DNA of 64,000 nucleotides, from NCBI RefSeq assembly GCF_014805625.2, contig NW_023998414.1, positions 39,406,846 to 39,470,845 on the forward strand, in the 5' to 3' direction. This document shows positions 61,285 to 64,000 of this stretch, in pieces. The translations under genes and the position numbers were made by a program. Origin of the DNA: Glossina fuscipes (Eukaryota > Arthropoda > Insecta > Diptera > Glossinidae). The number at the start of each line of letters is the position of its first letter. Position 1 is the stretch's first letter. The notes below the pieces were generated by a model. It was given only the letters and a program-made list of their open reading frames with translations, was not told the origin of the DNA and made no database searches.

Positions 61285-63165
61285 TGCGAGCGAGAAAGAA
61301 TTTGCTTTGACTTTTCCATAATGGAATACGAGTCTTCCTGAATTCTTTACCTCAATTAAGAATTTTAACTGTCTCAGCTGAGGAGTGGGATAGAAAGTGA
61401 AATCAATAGTGATGTGAAGTTTTGCTATCGTTCATGTGACTTCACCTACGATCTGCTAGCCCATTACTTTCATACATGGCTTGCCCTTCAACGGCAGTCT
61501 TCTGACGTTCCACTAGCAGTTCGCAAATGGAACTTGAATTCTTCAAATTTTCGAATTGTTAATTGGTGTGACAACCAAGCTAGAATCCTAGCTTCTTTTT
61601 GTATTCACATTCGCATACGTAGATAGCTTAGAGTATTGGTTTTTATCAATGCTTAGTTCCACAGCTATGTCATAAAATCGATTTTTTGAAGTCTTTCATC
61701 GACTTTATCAACAGTTGTCCGACCAAAGAGACGGTTGGAGCGGGCATTTGTAAAATATAAAGAACTTTCTCAAAGCTTTGGCTGACTTTCGAGAAATACA
61801 GTTCCTTTCGATGTCATAATATTTTATTTTTTTAATTATCTATGGGCCGACACCACCACCCACGACCATCGGTATGGGGCGGCTTGCCAAAGTTACCTAA
61901 CCCTAAAGTCGTCACGTATTGTCGAAACGTCATGAACTTTTTCCTTGATCTCTTCACATTGAAAGGTTTCTCTATTCGATCTCCATAATATATCGTAAGT
62001 CACTTTAAAGTTCTTCGTTGACTTTTTTAGGTAAAATTTTTATACATTTTAATTATATTGTTTGCTTAGTCATTTAAAATGTTTTAATACCATTGCTTGT
62101 ACCTGAAAAATAATAGGAACTGCGTCTTCGTCGTATCTGCGAAAGGCGTCTCATGCCTTTCGGCTTGGCTTCGGGTGCTGAACTGAGCCTATCGTCGGCC
62201 GTTTCATTTGGAAAACTTTCGAAGCCTAGATTAGGATTTAAAGATTTTCGTGTTCCGACACTTGTACTGGCTGCTGTACTATAACTACTTAATGTCGACT
62301 GCTGGGCGCGTGTAACGTGCTTATGGGTATGATGACAATTATGATCCTTCCACGGTGATACCCAAACCGGGTTTGAAAGCAAATTTCATGTCGTTTTTGG
62401 GTAAACTTACTTTATGGAAAAATAATAATTGCCATCATTTTCTCTATCTAAAGGTAATGGACGTTCTGCACTGGTTAATAAAACTTGATCACGCGTATCG
62501 ACAATTTGTACCGTAGCGTTAGTTGTCGTAGCGCCAGGCAGGTTTGTTTGTTTACCATCATCCGATGACCAAAATGGAACGTCATTGAGTTTAATTTGAG
62601 GTTGCGACCGTGCGTGTAATTGTATTTCTCCCGTTTGGGCCAGAGTCGCTAAACTATAGAGACTTTCACTGTGTGCTTTACTGCGACGACGCTTTTTGGA
62701 ATTACTGCGCGGTAATACTGCAGCTACATCTGGTATTGTTTGATTGTCCTGGGAGGGGGGCGAAGTTGTGAGTATTGTGGTGGTAGAATTGGCAATTGTT
62801 GTTGGCTCAGGTTTCGCCAATGTAGCAGAGGCCCCCAAGCTGGCAGTGTTGATGTCACCGGCAACATTATCCTCTTCCGTATTATCACTAGTAATAACTA
62901 AACTACGACGTCTACACAAACGATTTGAGCCGAAATGAAACCAGCGCTGTTGCCTGCCGGCTGATGCCTCCGCGTGATTATCGCTTCGTAGAGGTTGCAA
63001 TGTATTATCGGATGAGTCTTTTGGCTTGGAGATCGCCGATTTTTTGCGAATCTTTTTAGTCTGGTAACATAGATCGTCCTCTTGCGTATCATGATGACTT
63101 ACGGTTGGCCCACGGAGCACTTCTAATTCCAAAGTATCCGGTCGCCTTTTATTTCCGAGGGGCAT
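36007..63165 (-). CDS. ATP8B: P4-type ATPase (phospholipid flippase), ATP8B class
   Basis: Minus-strand exons with consistent phases are 58916-58858, 56090-55878, 53912-53820, 53712-53269, 53183-53100, 51137-51003, 50899-50651, 45023-44733, 44642-44469, 44366-44090, 44000-43848, 43746-43596, 40343-40197, 39228-39077, 39015-38792, 38672-38447, 38364-38261, 38161-37913, 36496-36377 and 36300-36007. They code 1279 residues, preceded by N-terminal exons at 63165-62411 and about 62382-62103. The protein moves phospholipids to the cytoplasmic leaflet. Motifs are [19 protein letters not shown] (A domain), PISL in TM4, DKTGTLT (phosphorylated Asp), [11 protein letters not shown] (nucleotide site), TGDKQET and GDGANDV. 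Ten membrane segments can be placed. The C-terminus ([20 protein letters not shown]) matches animal ATP8B (RRSAYAFSHQRGYADLI). P4-ATPases usually need a CDC50 partner, not seen here. The gene symbol is by homology. Confidence 0.93.
39470..39785 (+). mobile_element. LINE reverse-transcriptase relic (jockey/CR1-like), antisense in an ATP8B intron
   Basis: Translation gives [20 protein letters not shown], then [40 protein letters not shown] and, after a one-base frameshift, [20 protein letters not shown]. These are the RT domain blocks ([30 protein letters not shown]) of jockey/CR1-type non-LTR retrotransposons. Two stop codons and a frameshift show it is dead. It is 5' and 3' truncated, and no tail was found. 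A family B repeat follows immediately. Confidence 0.85.
39785..40080 (-). repeat. dispersed repeat family B, copy 4, with inverted ends
   Basis: It begins TATACCCTACACCAAGG with ATTAAGTTTGTGCGAACATA. It ends GGGTGTTACAGCTGTCCGCA with CATACTTATATACCCTTG, the approximate reverse complement of the start. Inside are AAATTTCGTCAAAATATCTC and GACAGACGGACCGATATGG. The inverted ends suggest a DNA-type element. Confidence 0.55.
40350..41880. other. ATP8B intron, simple-sequence rich
   Basis: Poly(A) runs, a (CTTT)n tract at about 41097-41120 and CT-rich DNA. No exon or element was recognised apart from the repeats listed. Confidence 0.4.
41885..42180 (-). repeat. dispersed repeat family B, copy 5
   Basis: Blocks: GTGTCAAATTTCATGAGAAT, ATAAGACAGACGGACAGCC, CGAATCGATTGGTATAATAA, AGGTGGACTTGTTTCTAGTC and CACAAACTTAATATACCCTT. 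It matches copies 2 and 6. Confidence 0.6.
42395..42690 (-). repeat. dispersed repeat family A, copy 3
   Basis: Blocks TTTTGCAAATTTGTAAACAA, GTAGACGGACAGATGGACAG, GAAGCTTGCTTCAGGCGTCA and ATTGAGTAGATATGATCAAT correspond in order to 24800-25060. Confidence 0.55.
43596..45023 (-). CDS. ATP8B: ATP8B nucleotide-binding domain exons
   Basis: Five exons are 45023-44733 ([20 protein letters not shown] and [20 protein letters not shown]), 44642-44469 ([31 protein letters not shown]), 44366-44090 ([46 protein letters not shown]), 44000-43848 ([20 protein letters not shown]) and 43746-43596. The last adds a Ser/Pro-rich loop, [20 protein letters not shown], where vertebrate ATP8B has a different variable loop. 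The 45023 and 44366 acceptors are poor in pyrimidines (AATGAAG and ACAAAAG) but are the ones that fit phase and homology. Confidence 0.93.
45650..47860. other. ATP8B intron with degenerate repeat pieces
   Basis: Family B-like fragments occur at about 46660-46760 and 46980-47120 (GACAAACTTAGATCGATTCA, ATAGATGGATGGACG). There is no exon with coherent splice sites. Confidence 0.4.
48164..49501 (-). CDS. putative alternative exon within the ATP8B gene: low-complexity Pro/Gln/Asn/Thr-rich, 445 codons
   Basis: On the minus strand, acceptor TTGATCGTTGTAG is followed at 49501 by a frame open to the TAA at 48166-48164. The acceptor phase (0) matches the ATP8B exon that ends at 50651, just after the DKTGTLT exon. 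Reading through would end the protein after 445 extra residues and remove the nucleotide domain. Alternatively an in-phase donor, TCT|GTAAGC after 48449, could make it a 351-residue insert before the 45023 exon. Content: [20 protein letters not shown], then poly-Pro (PPPPPPPPP twice), a more ordinary segment ([39 protein letters not shown]), a Gln run, Asn/Lys/Ser runs and Thr/Ala repeats. It could also be a nested gene with its own upstream exon. No known domain is recognised. The length of the open frame and its splice site support it being real. Confidence 0.5.
   Translation of the reverse strand, partial: KQCQYKKNSNNNGTTPQNKLGTEAATIMLHTADVHYHINAESSNLTTSPPPPPPPPPEMGPPPPSPPPPPPPPSSPLLLAGMNKGSDSESTNTTPITPLSGKINELYLKPPPMSTKLNNALPALPDLDASIPCNSKLKRVKYADNSYPKNCESTLICNRTTVAVNAEATIATEVFTCKPKIRRQASTLSNSSDKVMILGEVVNVNSSVISVNHSKIKTKHYNHQELDQEHTTAAFTNANHIKKKQQQQQQQQTGIRYQQQQQSALYNNNGSAINTAVAITTLAPATPLSKDKITVVTHLQKCSKTNNHNHTITNNNKNKNKNNSNSNSNSHTNVLRTAGCSNFCAHFCSASVSEDSEYNSKHISKDREAYYDSHELMTPTLVCTKKLNATTTTNSCIYDNNINIYEYITTATISTTSTTSTTSTTAIATANATVTVTATTTPNSC
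49534..49978. repeat. (GA)n-rich intron sequence
   Basis: GA runs at 49534-49584 and 49919-49978 flank the low-complexity exon on its upstream side. Confidence 0.85.
50651..51137 (-). CDS. ATP8B: ATP8B exons with TM4 and the catalytic phosphorylation site
   Basis: Exon 51137-51003 carries [20 protein letters not shown] and TM4 with [17 protein letters not shown] is the P4-ATPase signature on the lipid path. Exon 50899-50651 carries [40 protein letters not shown], the phospho-acceptor DKTGTLTQN and [21 protein letters not shown] poly(A)/poly(T) tract at 50943-50971 and 50610-50642 flanks the second exon on each side. Confidence 0.95.
52100..52445 (-). repeat. dispersed repeat family B, copy 6
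   Basis: Blocks: GCCTATCATTAAATACCCTA, CATTAAAATATCGCACAAAT, GACAGACAAGCTTAGATCGA, TATAATATGAGGTGGATCTA and GTTGCATGCATCCGCACTTG. Confidence 0.6.
52455..52650 (+). mobile_element. mariner relic with the same internal deletion, copy 2
   Basis: It contains TTCACTGAAAATACCATTGT (cf. LTEN motif), then within about 105 bases a frame reading [12 protein letters not shown], the conserved SPDLAPSDYHLF block of mariner transposases. The shared 3' segment TTTTTCTCAATAAATGC follows. Line-up with 30865-31190 shows the same short joint in place of the catalytic core. It lies in an ATP8B intron, antisense to the gene. Confidence 0.78.
53100..56090 (-). CDS. ATP8B: ATP8B exons: TM1-TM3 and actuator domain
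   Basis: Exon 56090-55878 starts [20 protein letters not shown] and includes TM1 and TM2 ([40 protein letters not shown]). Exon 53912-53820 codes [20 protein letters not shown] and EEKWSDVQ. Exon 53712-53269 is the actuator domain, [20 protein letters not shown], with [14 protein letters not shown] (DGET replaces the TGES of other P-type ATPases) and [20 protein letters not shown]. Exon 53183-53100 is TM3. All junctions are phase 0. Confidence 0.95.
54545..54630. repeat. two adjacent short hairpins
   Basis: GAAAGTTGGAAT is mirrored by ATTCCAACTTTC across 16 bases, followed by CATTCCG mirrored by CGGAATG. The first shares its arm core with 25928-25999. Confidence 0.55.
54640..54860 (+). repeat. 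dispersed repeat family B, copy 7
   Basis: Blocks: ATATTGAGTTTGTGCCGATG, TATGTGACACGCAGAAAAGC, TTATACCGATTGTCGGTCCG and CAAGCTACAGGTCGAACG. Confidence 0.5.
55442..55507. repeat. (GA)n microsatellite
   Basis: A long, slightly interrupted GA tract in an ATP8B intron. Confidence 0.92.
56110..57075. other. ATP8B intron, no element recognised
   Basis: AT-rich sequence between the TM1/TM2 exon and the foldback element. Confidence 0.35.
57080..57923. mobile_element. foldback-type element: about 200-bp inverted arms around a loop, left arm interrupted by a SINE
   Basis: The left arm (57080-57480, minus the SINE) reads GAAGATAAATTCGATTTTTA, CATTTCCAATAAGATAACTC, GTTAACGACTTAACAAAGCT, GTTAAATAATTACAATTAAG, TAGTCGGATTTGAAAGCC and CTCCTCCCATATT. 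The right arm (57722-57923), read in reverse complement, gives the same order with scattered mismatches. The loop (about 57481-57721) has no coding capacity. It lies in the intron between the ATP8B exons at 58858 and 56090. No transposase is present, so it is non-autonomous. The exact outer ends are uncertain. Confidence 0.85.
57204..57391 (+). mobile_element. tRNA-derived SINE, copy 3, inserted in a foldback arm
   Basis: It starts ATCCGCCTGAGTAGGCGAAG. The B box GGGTTCGAATCTCAAGTGCG is intact. The body has TTTTTAATAAAAGCCGATAG, CTCAGAATTTATTTCTCTGG and a short ATAATAATAATAG tail. A perfect 13-bp duplication, TACAATTAAGATA, lies at 57191-57203 and 57392-57404. The opposite foldback arm (57808-57835 region) carries this sequence once and without an insert. 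Confidence 0.92.
58858..58916 (-). CDS. ATP8B: ATP8B exon with the conserved P4-ATPase entry motif
   Basis: Acceptor TTTTGCAG at 58917-58924 is followed by 59 nt coding [19 protein letters not shown], then donor GTAAGTA. Two bases complete a Glu codon begun by the exon ending at 62103. This block precedes TM1 in P4-ATPases. Confidence 0.95.
59309..59842. mobile_element. MITE with CAGTAAAAG termini (outer of a nested pair)
   Basis: The ends are CAGTAAAAGTTCTTCATTCG on the left and CGAATAAGATGCTTTTACTG on the right, reverse complements with a few mismatches, flanked by TA on both sides (59307-59308 and 59843-59844). Without the inner element it is about 95 bp and contains more internal CCGCGAATAC and CGTGAATACG motifs. 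TA flanks and CAG ends suit the Tc1/mariner-pogo superfamily. Confidence 0.8.
59336..59772. mobile_element. MITE with CAGTCAAACCTG termini (inner of a nested pair)
   Basis: Left end CAGTCAAACCTGGTTTTGTG and right end CGCACAAAAACAGGTTTGAC-TG are near-perfect inverted repeats of about 24 bp, flanked by TA at 59334-59335 and 59773-59774. The 437-bp interior is T-rich with GTGCGATT repeats and has no transposase. Its TA target lies inside the outer MITE. Confidence 0.85.
59900..61220. other. ATP8B intron, no gene seen
   Basis: AT-rich, with short open frames on both strands lacking recognisable similarity. Confidence 0.35.
61233..61280. repeat. (GA)n microsatellite
   Basis: About 24 nearly perfect GA units. 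Confidence 0.95.
62103..62382 (-). CDS. ATP8B: ATP8B N-terminal exon 2
   Basis: The frame ends [10 protein letters not shown] then G|GTACAAG (donor at 62102-62101). The spare G pairs with AA of the next exon to give the Glu before NERRIRAND, so this exon is firmly linked to the ATPase core. Upstream it reads [20 protein letters not shown] and [17 protein letters not shown], a basic disordered stretch. Its 5' boundary is unclear. A 62-bp intron ending TGGAAG at 62347 would put the upstream exon out of frame. AG sites near 62288-62275 restore frame but have weak context. The ATG at 62382 could be an alternative start. Confidence 0.75.
62411..63165 (-). CDS. ATP8B: probable ATP8B first coding exon, disordered N-terminal extension
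   Basis: An ATG at 63165 (G at -3), with an in-frame TAA a short way upstream, opens a 251-codon frame starting [20 protein letters not shown]. It runs to donor AAA|GTAAGTT at 62410. It is hydrophilic, with basic clusters ([27 protein letters not shown]), Thr/Ser-rich parts and [12 protein letters not shown] at the end. No membrane or catalytic motif is present. Typical ATP8B proteins lack such a long N-terminus. It lies just upstream of exon 2 on the same strand, but the phase does not join simply (see findings), so its membership in this gene is inferred. Confidence 0.62.
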
Positions 63166-63689
63166 TTCATCAACACTTCCATGTAATTAAAATTTCTTCT
63201 TTTTTTTATTTTTTTTTTTTTGTTTTTATTTTTTTTTCAATTATTTTTATTGAATGTTTCGCTAAGGTATAACGAGAATTTCTCTAAAGATATTAAAGAT
63301 ATTTCCAAGATTTGATTATTTTATTAATTTATTTAGCTTTATCTATATAATTACATATAATAGAATTATCATTTAATTATATATAACATTATAATGTCGA
63401 CGAATTCGTTCAATGGGATAGCTTTTCTAATTGTTTAGTCGACCGTTTAAAAAAAAAAAAAAACAAACCAAGAAAACGTACGAGCAAAAGTAAACACGAG
63501 CGCGCGTTATAGTTTGTTTGGTTGGCGGTTGATTTAATTAAACGCCATGACAATGAATTGTTTGTTGGCAATGATAGATATGCTGTCATTAAGAGAGATG
63601 CTTTATCATATTATTTAAGATAAGAGAAAAAGAATAGCAAAGAAATGAAAAAAAAAAAAAACCCTTGCATTTCTAGAAACACCGTCATG

Positions 63690-63732
<43 letters not shown>

Positions 63733-64000
63733 TATCATCATCATCACCATCGTCACTATTTTATTATCATTTTATTTTTTCACTATTTCGCTCCTAATTA
63801 ATTAAGAACTGAGGGATCGCATGCTCGCTCATGATTAATTGGACCGCTATTCGATGAAAACATGCCTATTATCTACATCTTGTGCATCATACTTTTATTA
63901 ATGCATTTAATGCTACAATAACGCACCATATCTGAGATGGATGGTGGAGAGAGAGACGTTGTTTCTTCTCCCCATAATGTGTTGATAGTAAATTTTTCTT
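63166..64000 (-). other. upstream region of the ATP8B gene
   Basis: Poly(T) and poly(A) runs, AT-rich DNA and a (TCA)n microsatellite at 63689-63746. This could hold 5' UTR and promoter, but no TATA-Inr pair is convincing. Confidence 0.35.
63689..63746. repeat. (TCA)n microsatellite
   Basis: About nineteen ATC units with one ATT interruption. Confidence 0.95.

Overview
The window looks like nuclear DNA of a higher fly (cyclorrhaphan dipteran). It is AT-rich, full of simple repeats and old transposon debris. Its genes have very short introns (49-70 bp) mixed with multi-kilobase ones, and their proteins resemble fly and animal single-copy genes. I cannot name the species.

Layout, left to right. 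At 1-1265 (+) lies the 3' end of an unidentified gene, two exons joining in phase and coding a Ser/Arg-rich tail with three RRxS motifs. From about 1.3 to 18 kb there is no convincing gene, only microsatellites, dispersed repeats and two copies of a tRNA-derived SINE. From 18.0 to 19.8 kb a COMMD3-like gene (+) and an MMADHC (cobalamin trafficking) gene (-) meet tail to tail. A small secreted TIL-type protease inhibitor (-) sits at 22.15-22.48 kb with a TATA box. From 26.3 to 28.4 kb COQ7 and Cdk7 are consecutive on the + strand. A U6 snRNA-like sequence (-) follows at 28.8 kb. From 29 to 35 kb the DNA is repeats: a decayed mariner, a five-unit 100-135 bp tandem array and microsatellites.

From 36.0 to 63.2 kb, on the minus strand, is one large gene for an ATP8B-type P4-ATPase (phospholipid flippase). 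I could join exons from the conserved [12 protein letters not shown] segment to the stop with every splice phase consistent, giving a 1279-residue core. Upstream lies a long disordered N-terminal region whose first exon junction I cannot resolve. One intron holds a 445-codon low-complexity exon (poly-Pro, Gln, Asn, Thr) whose acceptor phase fits the preceding catalytic exon. The introns carry a LINE reverse-transcriptase relic, a second mariner relic, a 0.85-kb foldback element with a SINE inserted in one arm, and a MITE nested inside another MITE.

The genes are unrelated housekeeping or cell-biology genes: ubiquinone synthesis, CDK-activating kinase/TFIIH, cobalamin trafficking, endosomal COMMD complex, lipid flipping. 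Nothing suggests a shared pathway. The most novel content is in the mobile elements: the SINE family, its filled and empty sites within one inverted repeat, and the nested MITEs. The unexplained ATP8B exon is also novel.
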